64,000 nucleotides of DNA from JANMDS01 sp031430575 (GTDB taxonomy: Bacteria; Pseudomonadota; Gammaproteobacteria; Burkholderiales; Casimicrobiaceae). The stretch is from NCBI GenBank assembly GCA_031430575.1, contig JANPBT010000023.1, forward strand, positions 30,258-94,257. The letters are read 5' to 3'. The position numbers and the translations under genes are program-made. The notes beneath the pieces are model-generated. The model made no database searches and had not been told where the DNA came from. It saw only the letters and a program-made list of their open reading frames with translations. How positions within the stretch are numbered: the first letter of the stretch is position 1; each line of letters starts with the position of its first letter. Shown piece by piece: positions 1 to 8,291 of the stretch.

Positions 1-884
1 CATTGCGCGTGTGAGATGCCCATGATTTCCACTGACCTACCCGCAGTGCCCAGCGTATCATTGCCAGTAGATAGAGCGTTAACGCGCCAACGCATCGCTA
101 CGCGCACTTCCCCGGCTGCGGTAATTTCTTCAATTAAATGTTCCACTTCAAAATGAGCGCTGGAGAAGCGCTGCGTCAATTCATTCCAAAACGAAACCAA
201 TTCGCTCACCCCGTAGCGGTGGGTTTCCGCAGGTGTGATTGCGTGCACCGCTTCATCAAACACCGCGCCGCAAGTTTGTGCAATATCTCCATTCCAGATC
301 GCCGAGTAGGCGTGCGAATAGGCGCGTGCGAATTCGTCTTGCGATACTTGCGGCGTAAACGGAGCAGGCGCAGCGGGCGCTTTGGGTTTGGAGAAGCGTC
401 CGTTTGTTTTTTCAAGCCAACAACGCGCGAGCTCGTTTACCGGAATGCCGATCGCCTTGGCAATTGCGGATTGATCGCGCACCAGCCATTCATGAGCGAT
501 CCGATTGTTGATGCACCAGCAATCGGCAATGGTGCGAACGTGAACGCGCTTTCCCGTTGCGGGGCCAAACGCGCCATCACCCAAGTGGGTCATTGGTGAA
601 ATGATGCGGTGCGAAGAGTAATAGCCCCGTTCGGGCGTGCCCCAACCGATGACATCTTCGCAAAGCAATCGCCGATCAGGAAAAGCCACGAGCGTGGCCC
701 GCGTTCCCGTTACGACATCTTCGATTGAGGTAGTGACGCCCGTAGGGGTTTCGACGACACACGGATCGGTGTAGTAACGGTAAATATCGTCGATCCGACG
801 TTGCTCCCAGATGCGATCAGTAATCACGCGGATATAGTGATCGAGACTCTTAAACTCCACATCGAAATTAGTGAATGCAATCAC
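1..884 (-). CDS. SnoaL-like (NTF2-fold) protein, partial, 3' end outside window
   Basis: The frame is open from a GTG at 884-882 to the window edge (about 294 codons). The GTG overlaps the TGA of the upstream LacI-type gene (GTGA), so translation is probably coupled; this overlap decides the start. The product looks like two SnoaL/NTF2-like halves joined by a Pro/Ala-rich linker (KAPAAPAPFTP). The N-terminal part contains FKSLDHYIRVITDRIWEQR, YYTDPCVVETPTG and FPDRRLLCEDVIGWG, resembling ester-cyclase-like proteins. The second half begins near FARAYSHAYSAIWNGDI. The gene at 4158-5135 has the same two-domain look. The substrate is unknown; it is the last visible gene of the hisD-SDR-lacI operon, so a catabolic role is inferred from context only. 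Confidence 0.75.
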   Translation of the reverse strand, partial: MIAFTNFDVEFKSLDHYIRVITDRIWEQRRIDDIYRYYTDPCVVETPTGVTTSIEDVVTGTRATLVAFPDRRLLCEDVIGWGTPERGYYSSHRIISPMTHLGDGAFGPATGKRVHVRTIADCWCINNRIAHEWLVRDQSAIAKAIGIPVNELARCWLEKTNGRFSKPKAPAAPAPFTPQVSQDEFARAYSHAYSAIWNGDIAQTCGAVFDEAVHAITPAETHRYGVSELVSFWNELTQRFSSAHFEVEHLIEEITAAGEVRVAMRWRVNALSTGNDTLGTAGRSVEIMGISHAQ

Positions 885-1933
885 GCACGCACCCGTTTCG
901 CCACAGACGCACGCGCAATAAGCGTGCAGGCGACGACAACATTGCGGCTCACGCCCTCGCCCGGTGCGGCAGGTGTCATCAGCAGTTCAACCGTAGCCCG
1001 CACCATTTTCTCCACCGATTGCGCCACCGTGGTGAGTTGGTAGGCGAGCCACGCCGACTGCGGTACGTCGTCGTAGCCAACCACCGAGACGTCCTCCGGG
1101 ACGCGCAGGTGAAGGGTATAGCGCAGCGTATCAATCACAGCGAACGCCATGTGGTCGCTCGCGACCACAATCGCGTCAGGCTTTTTGGCCTCGCCCATGA
1201 GTTTTACAACGGCGGCACTTGCCTGCGCTTGCTCGTAGTTGCCGTTGGCCTTGGCAAAAAGCACCATACCGCCCGTTACGAGGGCTTCGCGCAGCCCATG
1301 CTCGCGATCCCGATTGGTTGATGAATCTTCGCGGCCCGAAATGTAGGCAATGCGCTGATGTCCCGAGGCGATTAACGTCTCGCCTACGAGTTGACCCGCG
1401 CGCCGATTGTCGCTGGTTACACTATCGGTGCTCGTGCCATCGGTAGCCCGGTTAAACATCACAACGGGTATGCCCATATCGGCGCACTGTTTGGCAAGCT
1501 TAGAGGCGAGCGTAGCCGAGGCGATAACCACGCCATCAAGTTGATAAGAGAGGATTTCGTTGAACGCAGAATCGGAATCTTGCTTGTCGGCCAAAAAAAG
1601 CATGGTGTGTTTGCCTTGCAACTGCAACGCACGGGAAAGTTGCTCGACCACCACGGGATAAAGCTGATTTTCAAAGGTAGACAACACGATACCGATGATG
1701 TTGGATTGGCGGGTGGAAAGCGTACGCGCAATCGCGTTTGGACGATAGGAGAGCTCTCGGGCTGCTCGCATCACTTTTTTGCGCGTTTCATCCGACACCG
1801 AAGTGCCAACAGAAAAGGTGCGGCTTACCGCCGATTGGGAAACTCCAGCGCGCGCCGCCACGTCAATTGAAGTGACTGCGCGTTTGGTCGAGTCTGCGGC
1901 TGTGGCGACTTTATCTGCCATCGGGCGCGTCAT
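881..1933 (-). CDS. LacI-family transcriptional regulator
   Basis: 350 residues. N-terminal LacI helix-turn-helix around residues 15-65 (VTSIDVAARAGVSQSAVSRT, then RPNAIARTLSTRQSNIIGIV), followed by a periplasmic-binding-protein-like effector domain with the family landmarks FNRATDGTSTDSVTSDN and VVGYDDVPQSAWL. The start ATG at 1933-1931 overlaps the TGA of the SDR gene (ATGA), which supports this start over longer in-frame extensions. It sits inside the operon it probably controls. Its likely targets are the two near-identical palindromes GCATACGTATGC (4054-4065) and GCATTCGTATGC (within 7955-7970), both with the central CG typical of LacI-family operators. The effector is unknown. Confidence 0.92.
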   Translation of the reverse strand: MTRPMADKVATAADSTKRAVTSIDVAARAGVSQSAVSRTFSVGTSVSDETRKKVMRAARELSYRPNAIARTLSTRQSNIIGIVLSTFENQLYPVVVEQLSRALQLQGKHTMLFLADKQDSDSAFNEILSYQLDGVVIASATLASKLAKQCADMGIPVVMFNRATDGTSTDSVTSDNRRAGQLVGETLIASGHQRIAYISGREDSSTNRDREHGLREALVTGGMVLFAKANGNYEQAQASAAVVKLMGEAKKPDAIVVASDHMAFAVIDTLRYTLHLRVPEDVSVVGYDDVPQSAWLAYQLTTVAQSVEKMVRATVELLMTPAAPGEGVSRNVVVACTLIARASVAKRVRA

Positions 1934-2697
1934 TGTGCGGTCCACCCTGCATCCACCACGAGCGCTGCGCCGGTCATGAGACTGCTTGCGTTGCTCGCTA
2001 AAAATAGTAACGGACCGTCTAGCTCCTCGAGCCGCCCCACCCGGCATAACGCAGTGCGCTTCACAACAAATTCTAAAAACGCAGGGTCTTCCAACATCGG
2101 TTTGGTGAGCGGTGTTTCGATAAACGTGGGGCAGAGGGAATTGACCCGAATATTGTGTTCCCCGACTTCCCAAGCCAGGGCTTTAGTGAACCCTTCCATC
2201 GCGTGTTTGCTCGCGCAATACACCGTTCGTTGAGGCGAACCAACGTGCCCCATTTGCGAGGAAACATTGATAATCGAGCCACCCCGTTTCGCAGCGATCA
2301 TGCCGCGCACCACATCGCGGGCGACGCGGATCGCTGCGTTGACGTTCAGATTCAACACATATTCCATCGACGCATCCGTGGTATCAACCAGCAGCTTAGG
2401 CTGGTTGGTGCCTGCGTTGTTAATCAGTACATCGAACGAATCTTGCTGGTCGACAAATGCGCGAAAACCTGTTGCGTTGGTCACGTCAATTGCATGCGCG
2501 GTTGCGAGCCCGCCCTGATCGCTAATTTCGTTTGCTACAAGGCTAATCTGCTCGGTTGAACGCGCGATTAACGTCACGTGCGCTCCAGCACCTGCCAGCA
2601 CACGCGCGGCTTGCGCGCCCAATCCGCGACCAGCGCCCGTAATTAATGCGCGCTTACCCGCAAGAGAGAATAGATTCTGCGTTGCAGCGGTTTGCAT
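1930..2697 (-). CDS. SDR-family NAD(P)-dependent oxidoreductase
   Basis: 255 residues, the usual length of a classical short-chain dehydrogenase/reductase. The nucleotide-binding motif TGAGRGLG is near residues 20-27, NNAG near 90, the catalytic Ser in NVSSQMG and the YCASK catalytic Tyr/Lys pair. The C-terminus GAALVVDAGWTAQ is typical of the glucose/gluconate dehydrogenase-like branch. The start codon lies 4 bases after the stop of the HisD-family gene, and the stop overlaps the LacI-type gene. It probably oxidises or reduces an intermediate of the same catabolic route as its neighbours; the substrate cannot be read from the sequence. Confidence 0.93.
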   Translation of the reverse strand: MQTAATQNLFSLAGKRALITGAGRGLGAQAARVLAGAGAHVTLIARSTEQISLVANEISDQGGLATAHAIDVTNATGFRAFVDQQDSFDVLINNAGTNQPKLLVDTTDASMEYVLNLNVNAAIRVARDVVRGMIAAKRGGSIINVSSQMGHVGSPQRTVYCASKHAMEGFTKALAWEVGEHNIRVNSLCPTFIETPLTKPMLEDPAFLEFVVKRTALCRVGRLEELDGPLLFLASNASSLMTGAALVVDAGWTAQ

Positions 2698-2701
2698 TTG
2701 G

Positions 2702-4012
2702 CTAGGCAGAGACCGGCGCGTACCACGCTACATCGCGCTTGCCATATTTGCGTACACGCAAATTTGCTTGCTCCCCGTGGCCAGCAAAATTTTCCATGTG
2801 ACATAAACGGGAACACACCGCACCAATTTCAGCGGAAGCGGCATCGGTCAACACGCGTTGATAGGTGCAGGTCTTGAGAAATTTACCCACCCACAAACCA
2901 CCGGTGTAGCGGGCATTTTTATTAGTAGGTAACGTATGATTCGTACCGATAACTTTATCGCCAAAGCTCACGTTCGTGCGTGGCCCTAAAAAGAGCGCGC
3001 CATAGTTGGTCATGTTGTTCAAAAAGTAATCGGGATCTTGCGTCATCACTTGTACATGCTCGCTGGCGATTTCATCGGCGACGGTCACCATTTCTTCGTA
3101 GCTATCGCACACGATCACCTCACCGTGATCCCGCCACGATAATGCCGCGATGTGTGCTGTGGGTAAGATCGCTAACTGCCGCTCCACTTCCAGCATCGTT
3201 GCTTTCGCTAGGGCATCCGAGTTGGTCAGCAAAATCGCGGGGGACGTCGGGCCATGTTCGGCTTGGCCGAGCAAATCCACTGCGCACATTTCAGCGTCTA
3301 CGCTTTCATCGGCGATGATGAGCGTCTCGGTTGGTCCGGCGAATAGATCGATGCCGACGCGGCCATAAAGCTGGCGCTTTGCCTCGGCCACATACATATT
3401 GCCAGGGCCTACGAGCATATCCACGGCCTGAATTGTTTCGGTACCTATTGCCATCGCGGCAACAGCTTGAATGCCGCCCAACACCAAGATTTGATCGGCG
3501 CCTGCGAAATGCATCGCCGCCACGATTGCCGGGTGCGGTGCACCTTGAAACGGCGGCGCAGTCGACACCACATGCGGCACACCCGCGACCTTAGCGGTCA
3601 ACACGCTCATATGCGCTGATGCGATCAAGGCATACTTTCCGCCCGGAACGTAACAGCCCGCGGCGTTCACTGGAATATGCTTGTGACCGAGAATAACGCC
3701 AGGCAATGTTTCAACTTCAACATCGCGCATGCTTTCGCGCTGAATCCGCGCGAAATTGCGAATTTGGGTTTGCGCAAATTTAATATCTTCAATTTCGCGC
3801 GGGCTCAGTGCTTTAACCGCTTTCTCAATCGCGTCGGCGCTCAACACAAACGATTCGGGCTGCCATTGATCGAATTGCTTTGAGTAATCGCGTACGGCCG
3901 CATCACCGCGTTTTGAGATATCGGCAATGATGTTTTCGACCGTCGCCCGAACTTTGGCGTCCGCTTGGGCAATTTCACCGGCGTCTTTGCCGCGCTTCAA
4001 ATATTTAGCCAT
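2702..4012 (-). CDS. Histidinol dehydrogenase family (HisD/HpsN-like) alcohol dehydrogenase
   Basis: 436 residues with the full HisD fold: GCYVPGGKYALIASAHMSVL, VGPGNMYVAEAKRQLYG, the IDLFAGPTETLIIADES segment, the metal-site region LGQAEHGPTSPAI and the catalytic ASEHVQVMT. No other histidine genes are present, and the neighbours are a LacI regulator, SDR, SnoaL-like proteins and a TonB receptor, so this is most likely a catabolic paralogue (compare HpsN, sulfopropanediol dehydrogenase) rather than the biosynthetic enzyme. It is the first gene of a four-gene operon. Upstream are a perfect LacI-type palindrome (4054-4065) and a slightly mutated CTGCG element (4091-4107). The exact substrate is unknown. 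Confidence 0.88.
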   Translation of the reverse strand: MAKYLKRGKDAGEIAQADAKVRATVENIIADISKRGDAAVRDYSKQFDQWQPESFVLSADAIEKAVKALSPREIEDIKFAQTQIRNFARIQRESMRDVEVETLPGVILGHKHIPVNAAGCYVPGGKYALIASAHMSVLTAKVAGVPHVVSTAPPFQGAPHPAIVAAMHFAGADQILVLGGIQAVAAMAIGTETIQAVDMLVGPGNMYVAEAKRQLYGRVGIDLFAGPTETLIIADESVDAEMCAVDLLGQAEHGPTSPAILLTNSDALAKATMLEVERQLAILPTAHIAALSWRDHGEVIVCDSYEEMVTVADEIASEHVQVMTQDPDYFLNNMTNYGALFLGPRTNVSFGDKVIGTNHTLPTNKNARYTGGLWVGKFLKTCTYQRVLTDAASAEIGAVCSRLCHMENFAGHGEQANLRVRKYGKRDVAWYAPVSA

Positions 4013-4053
4013 CTTGATTGCCTCTTTTACTTACATCCCTAACCCAGAATTTA

Positions 4054-4065
4054 GCATACGTATGC
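4054..4065. promoter_or_regulatory. LacI-type operator upstream of the hisD-like operon
   Basis: The perfect 12-base palindrome GCATACGTATGC has a central CG. It lies 42 bases upstream of the start codon at 4012 and downstream of a TTGACG that could be a -35 (minus strand, 4090-4085), so bound repressor would cover the -10 region. It differs by one base from the palindrome at 7957-7968 before the TonB receptor. Confidence 0.6.
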
Positions 4066-4090
4066 AAAAAAAGTGCATAAAAAGCGTCAA

Positions 4091-4107
4091 AACTGCACCG
4101 CAGGTAT
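4091..4107 (-). repeat. CTGCG element, one-base variant
   Basis: AACTGCACCGCAGGTAT, with A in place of the central G/C-rich base. Intergenic, just upstream of the putative -35 of the hisD-like operon. Confidence 0.7.
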
Positions 4108-4157
4108 AGTCGTTTTCAGAGCGATGTGATGAAGAAAGCGCGATTTACGCTTCGCAA

Positions 4158-5135
4158 CTACCTCGCACCGAGAACATCCACGCCCATTTGCGAAAGCAGC
4201 TCGAGCTGATCGATCATCACCCAATTTTCGCGCAGCAACGCATCGTCCCTTCGCCAAAGATCCATCACACGCATGCTAATGCGGTCATTGGTTGCTGCTG
4301 CGCCGAGCCAAGGCGCTCGATGGGTTGCGCGCACCGACGGCCAGCCGGTTGATGCAACGAACATTCCGTCACCAATCCGGCACTTATGATCCCCACCAAC
4401 GCGATCCGGGAACGCATCGAGAAACGCCCGTTGATGTACATCTTGAAAACCTTTGAGCGCCCGACTCGTGCCAATACCACCAGGCCCGTACCACATCATT
4501 TCTGGATGCCAGAAGCGCTCCATTGCCATGCTTTCCAACGTTTTCTGATCATAAGACATTAGGCCTGCAATCATCGCCTCGACGAGCCTCAGGCTTTTCA
4601 GCGCGTCAGCTTCATGGCGCTGCGCCACGCTCATGCCCAAGCCATTTGGCGGTGCCGGCACGCGATCAGTGAGCCCGCGCGGAGACTTGAGGTTACGTGG
4701 AAAGCACTTGGCTTGACGCATCAGATCGAGCAAATCAACGATCAAAAATATTTCAACAACCTTGCCTTCATGCCACCGCATGTATTCGCCAAATCGCAGC
4801 GAAACTGCGCCGCAGGTATTGGCGATACCAAGCCATGGTTTAGCAAACGTGCCGACCCAATGCCCGTAAGCAACCGTCCAATCGGCTTCTTTAAAGTGGC
4901 CACTCAAAATCGTATCGTCGCAGCGCTCTAGATCAGGGAATGACGTCCACATCGGATGCAACACCGTCTCCAACACCGCCTGTTTACCGCGCACGGTATT
5001 CACCGGATGAAACGCATTCAGAACTACATCATCCGCAAAGCAATCAGCAAATGCTGCGGCGCGCGCTGGTGGTGGCGCGGCCATTACCTTGGCAAGGTGG
5101 GCGTGAAAGTTGAGCTTGAGATTATGTAAATTCAT
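4158..5135 (-). CDS. SnoaL-like (NTF2-fold) protein, two-domain
   Basis: 325 residues. Two NTF2/SnoaL-like halves are visible: the first with FADCFADDVVLNAFHPVNTV and GKVVEIFLIVDLLDLM, the second from about residue 195 with ERFWHPEMMWYGPGGIGTS, LKGFQDVHQRAFLDAFPDR and MRVMDLWRRDDALLRENWV. The ATG at 5135 was chosen because the longer frame runs back into the terminator hairpin of the TonB gene. A CTGCG element (4802-4820) encodes NTCGAV around residues 106-111. The gene follows the TonB receptor in the same direction, so expression probably depends on read-through of that terminator. It is a distant relative of the truncated gene at the window start; the function is unknown. Confidence 0.85.
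   Translation of the reverse strand: MNLHNLKLNFHAHLAKVMAAPPPARAAAFADCFADDVVLNAFHPVNTVRGKQAVLETVLHPMWTSFPDLERCDDTILSGHFKEADWTVAYGHWVGTFAKPWLGIANTCGAVSLRFGEYMRWHEGKVVEIFLIVDLLDLMRQAKCFPRNLKSPRGLTDRVPAPPNGLGMSVAQRHEADALKSLRLVEAMIAGLMSYDQKTLESMAMERFWHPEMMWYGPGGIGTSRALKGFQDVHQRAFLDAFPDRVGGDHKCRIGDGMFVASTGWPSVRATHRAPWLGAAATNDRISMRVMDLWRRDDALLRENWVMIDQLELLSQMGVDVLGAR
4802..4820 (-). repeat. CTGCG element inside SnoaL-like gene
   Basis: Exact core, reverse orientation, flanks AAA and TATT. Read by the host gene as NTCGAV. Confidence 0.9.
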
Positions 5136-5145
5136 TTCAAAACTT

Positions 5146-5177
5146 AAAAAAAGGCTGCCCGCAAATGCATGGCAGCC
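5146..5177 (-). terminator. Rho-independent terminator after the TonB receptor gene
   Basis: On the minus strand a 7-bp stem GGCTGCC/GGCAGCC with an 11-base loop is followed by seven T. It lies 18 bases past the TonB stop and 11 bases before the next start codon, so it may act as an attenuator of the SnoaL-like gene. Confidence 0.8.
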
Positions 5178-5195
5178 CCTCGTGAACACAAAACA

Positions 5196-7907
5196 TTACA
5201 TCCGGTACGCGACTTTAAGACCAAACATGCGCGGCGGTGCATAGCTTACTTGCAACGCTCCGCCCCCACCCCACACAAAGCGGTTCACGGTGGATTCGTC
5301 GGTAATGTTATCCACAAACGCTTGCGCTTGGAAGCGCTCGGTAACCTGCCAATTGAGTTTCAGATCGAGTTTGGTGTACGAACCTTGCTTTTCGATTTCG
5401 GCATTGGTAGGCTGGCCGTAATAGCCACTGGAATAGGTGGCAATCACTAACGGCGTAATCACACCAAGGCTACCCACCGGAATTTCATGAGAGAACGAGA
5501 CAGAGGCTTGCATTTTTTGCGCGTACGGCAAACGATTGCCTGTTAAATCACAGCCGTAAGCTGCACCAGGTTGGCCTGTGCCGCCCGTGCCTGCAACGAG
5601 ACCACAGTTATAGCCCGGCGCGAACACGCGGCGCTGACCGATCGGCGCAATCGTTACGCCGTTTACAACCGTTGCGGTTGTTTGTGCGGGGTCGGCTACC
5701 AAAATGGACGTACCGAACGGTAGCGCCACATCAGGGAAGCTTGTGTACTTTGCATCAAGTAGCGATAGGTTACCGGATAACGTGGTTTGCTTGCTCGCTC
5801 GCCATGTTGCTTCGAGCTCAATGCCTTTTGCACGCGCTTTAGCGGCATTAAAAATCGTCGAAATCGTCGTCGAGCCTACCGGAACTTGCCGCTGCTCTTG
5901 GAGATCGGTGTAGTCGTTTTGGAAAGCCGCGATGTTGAGCTGCAACGTATCGCGCAAGAAACGATTCTTCGAACCAATTTCAATCGCTTTCACGCCCTCT
6001 GGCTTAAACGTCCGCACGGCATCCAATGCTTGCCCGGAGTTAAATCCGCCGGAGCGAAAGCCGGTTGAGTAAGCGGCGTATATGAGTTGGTTGCGATTAA
6101 GCGCGTAGTCGCCAGCGAGCCGGAAGGTGGTTTTGGAGAACGTCGCGTCGTTATACGTTCCGCCGTAGAGAATCGCGTTGTTCGGGCCGCCGCAGTTAAA
6201 GCCCGCGCCTTGCACAATCGCCCCACCGTTAAGACCAGAAATCGCCGTGGCTGCGCAGTTATTGACCCCTGCCGTACCAAATGCGGATGCATTTGGCGAA
6301 GCGGTATCAAGCGTAATCAAACGGGCATCAGGTTGCTGAATGCCAATAATCGCGCCACCCGTAGAAAGCGCGGTGGGCAACACGGAGTTAGCATTGGCGA
6401 AACGAAACGATTTTTTATCTTCCGTGTAGCGCGCGCCAGCGGTAAGCGTGAAATCTGGCGTGACCTTAAATCCGAGCTGCGCGTAGGCTGCAGTTGACGT
6501 GGTTTCCGGGCGTTGCTCGTCAAAAAAGCCTGCGCCGTTTGCGGCTGCCGTGATGGGAGCAGCCACTGCGCTCGAACGGATCGTGCGCGGTAATTGCTGA
6601 TTAATAAACGTGCCGCGTAACTTATCTTGGAAGTAATAGAGGCCACCAACGTAAGTGAGCGGGCCACTGCCTTCAGACAAAATTTGTAATTCCTGCGAAA
6701 GCGTTTTGGCAGCGGTATCTTGGTAATCAATCGCGATCGTCGATGCAGAAAAATCGCCGTCTGCCGAACGCTTCGCGCCGAAATCTGCGAAGCCCGTAAT
6801 GGACTTCAAACTAAATGAGCCAAAGTTGTAGCTCATATCTAGCGAAGCATTTTTATCGCTCGAACGCAAAAAACTTTGGTAGTCCGTATCCACCTTATAG
6901 CCATTACCTGCAGCGTAGAGTGGCACACCTTGATCAAGCGTGGTACCAATTGCGGTTGCGCCGGTGCCCGCGCCTGCGCCTACTGTGCGCGTGCAGTCTG
7001 CTACGCCGTCCCGATTTCCAGCACGTACGTTTAAGACCACTTTCGTTGTGTTGAAAAGCTGCTGGCAACTCGCCGTGTCGTAATACGTACCAACTTGTTT
7101 GTATCCAAACGCTGAGCCTCCGTTACCGCGCTGCTCTGCGCTTTCTAGGCGTAGCGTGGCTTCGAAATTGTTATCGGGTTTAAATTTGAACGCAACCCGT
7201 CCCATCAAAATATCATTGTCAAACAGATCTGCCGATTTGTTGAAATCGTTTTTGACAAAGCCATCGGCCTTATCTGCCATGATCACGGCGCGCACACCAA
7301 AACCACTCGTGGCCGGCATATTAATCATGCCCTCAGCGCGCACTTTATTGAAGCTTCCAAACTGCAAACTACCGGCGAATTCCTGCGCTTTAAGATACGG
7401 CGAGCCGGTCGTGATTGCAATATTTCCGCCGAACGTATTGCGGCCGTACAACGTCCCTTGCGGGCCACGCTGAATCTCCACCCGCTCTAAATCGACAAAA
7501 CTCGACATTGCTTGCTGCGCCCGCGAACGGTACACACCATCGACGAAGAAGCCGATCGTTGTATCGGCGTTCACCGCCACGTTTTCAGTGCGCACGCCGC
7601 GCATCGCAGGCCGTGCATCGGTGCCCGAGCGGCCCATCGTAAAGCCTGGCGCCAAGGCTTCCATTTGCGAAATATCATTGATACCGCGCTCACTCAATTT
7701 TTCAGCGTTAATCGCGGTCACCGAAACGCTAATTTTCTGCGCATCTTCGGCGCGCCGCTGCGTCGTAACGGTAATCGTCTCTAACTTTGCTGGCTCATCG
7801 CCAGCGGCGGGGGCAGTTTGCGCCGATGCCAACGCGGGGGCTAATGCGCCAACCGCGATCGCCAACCTTATCGCCTCAGCAAGGCGGTTTTGTTTTGCTT
7901 TCAACAT
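5196..7907 (-). CDS. TonB-dependent outer-membrane receptor
   Basis: 903 residues. The ATG at 7907 follows GAGGAG with 7-base spacing and begins a signal peptide (MLKAKQNRLAEAIRLAIAVG... ASAQ). A possible TonB box LETITVTTQRR comes next, then the plug (ISVSVTAINAEKLSERGI, GVRTENVAVNADTTIGFFVD, RVEIQRGPQGTLYGRNT) and a 22-strand-type barrel with the TonB-receptor landmarks YAAYSTGFRSGGFNSGQ and NLSLLDAKYTSFPDV. The C-terminus is KVAYRM. It belongs to the large sphingomonad-like family of receptors for carbon compounds or chelated metals; the ligand is unknown. A LacI-type operator (7955-7970) places it in one regulon with the hisD-like operon, so it probably imports that operon's substrate. 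Confidence 0.93.
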   Translation of the reverse strand: MLKAKQNRLAEAIRLAIAVGALAPALASAQTAPAAGDEPAKLETITVTTQRRAEDAQKISVSVTAINAEKLSERGINDISQMEALAPGFTMGRSGTDARPAMRGVRTENVAVNADTTIGFFVDGVYRSRAQQAMSSFVDLERVEIQRGPQGTLYGRNTFGGNIAITTGSPYLKAQEFAGSLQFGSFNKVRAEGMINMPATSGFGVRAVIMADKADGFVKNDFNKSADLFDNDILMGRVAFKFKPDNNFEATLRLESAEQRGNGGSAFGYKQVGTYYDTASCQQLFNTTKVVLNVRAGNRDGVADCTRTVGAGAGTGATAIGTTLDQGVPLYAAGNGYKVDTDYQSFLRSSDKNASLDMSYNFGSFSLKSITGFADFGAKRSADGDFSASTIAIDYQDTAAKTLSQELQILSEGSGPLTYVGGLYYFQDKLRGTFINQQLPRTIRSSAVAAPITAAANGAGFFDEQRPETTSTAAYAQLGFKVTPDFTLTAGARYTEDKKSFRFANANSVLPTALSTGGAIIGIQQPDARLITLDTASPNASAFGTAGVNNCAATAISGLNGGAIVQGAGFNCGGPNNAILYGGTYNDATFSKTTFRLAGDYALNRNQLIYAAYSTGFRSGGFNSGQALDAVRTFKPEGVKAIEIGSKNRFLRDTLQLNIAAFQNDYTDLQEQRQVPVGSTTISTIFNAAKARAKGIELEATWRASKQTTLSGNLSLLDAKYTSFPDVALPFGTSILVADPAQTTATVVNGVTIAPIGQRRVFAPGYNCGLVAGTGGTGQPGAAYGCDLTGNRLPYAQKMQASVSFSHEIPVGSLGVITPLVIATYSSGYYGQPTNAEIEKQGSYTKLDLKLNWQVTERFQAQAFVDNITDESTVNRFVWGGGGALQVSYAPPRMFGLKVAYRM

Positions 7908-7954
7908 GCTTCGTCTCCTCGGATGATCAACTGCACCAAAAATGCGCAAAAAGC

Positions 7955-7970
7955 TTGCATTCGTATGCAA
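7955..7970. promoter_or_regulatory. LacI-type operator upstream of TonB receptor
   Basis: TTGCATTCGTATGCAA: 6-base arms with central TCGT. The inner 12 bases match the operator at 4054-4065 except one base. It lies 48 bases upstream of the receptor start. Confidence 0.6.
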
Positions 7971-7981
7971 AAAGATACTAA

Positions 7982-8220
7982 CACGATCATTACCAAACAA
8001 CAATACGAAAATTCAAAAGCGGAACACGCGGAATCGGCCACGATCAATTTTTGGCGCGCGACGCACGCGTTTTCGACGGCTATTGAGAATGCAAACGGGG
8101 AAATTTTTCTTGACAACGCGCGGTAAAAAACCCTAATCCCGCCTGTGCAGAAAGAACAGATACCGGTGTGAGTCTCGCTTGGGGCTTATTACGCGCCGCT
8201 GAAATTGACGTTAAACACGA
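7982..8220. other. Intergenic region without recognised gene
   Basis: The gap between the TonB receptor and ettA is 384 bases. Besides the operator (7955-7970) and the hairpin pair (8221-8274) I see only a fairly AT-rich stretch with no convincing coding frame or RNA gene. Confidence 0.5.
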
Positions 8221-8274
8221 AAAACTGCGCCGCAGGTATTCGCGTTTTTAAGCAAATACCTGCGGCGCAGTTTT
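8221..8274. terminator. Inverted pair of CTGCG elements, terminator-like hairpin after ettA
   Basis: Two exact copies in opposite orientation (8221-8240 reverse, 8255-8274 forward) form a perfect 20-bp stem with a 14-base loop. The outer ends are AAAA/TTTT, so transcripts from ettA would end in a stem followed by U-rich sequence. This is the best-preserved pair in the window. Confidence 0.75.
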
Positions 8275-8291
8275 GACCGTTTTGATCGAAA

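Noticed and set aside
241..340. CGCCGCAAGT-like strings in the first SnoaL-like gene as decayed CTGCG elements
   Set aside because: Two or more core mismatches in GC-rich coding sequence; cannot be told from chance.
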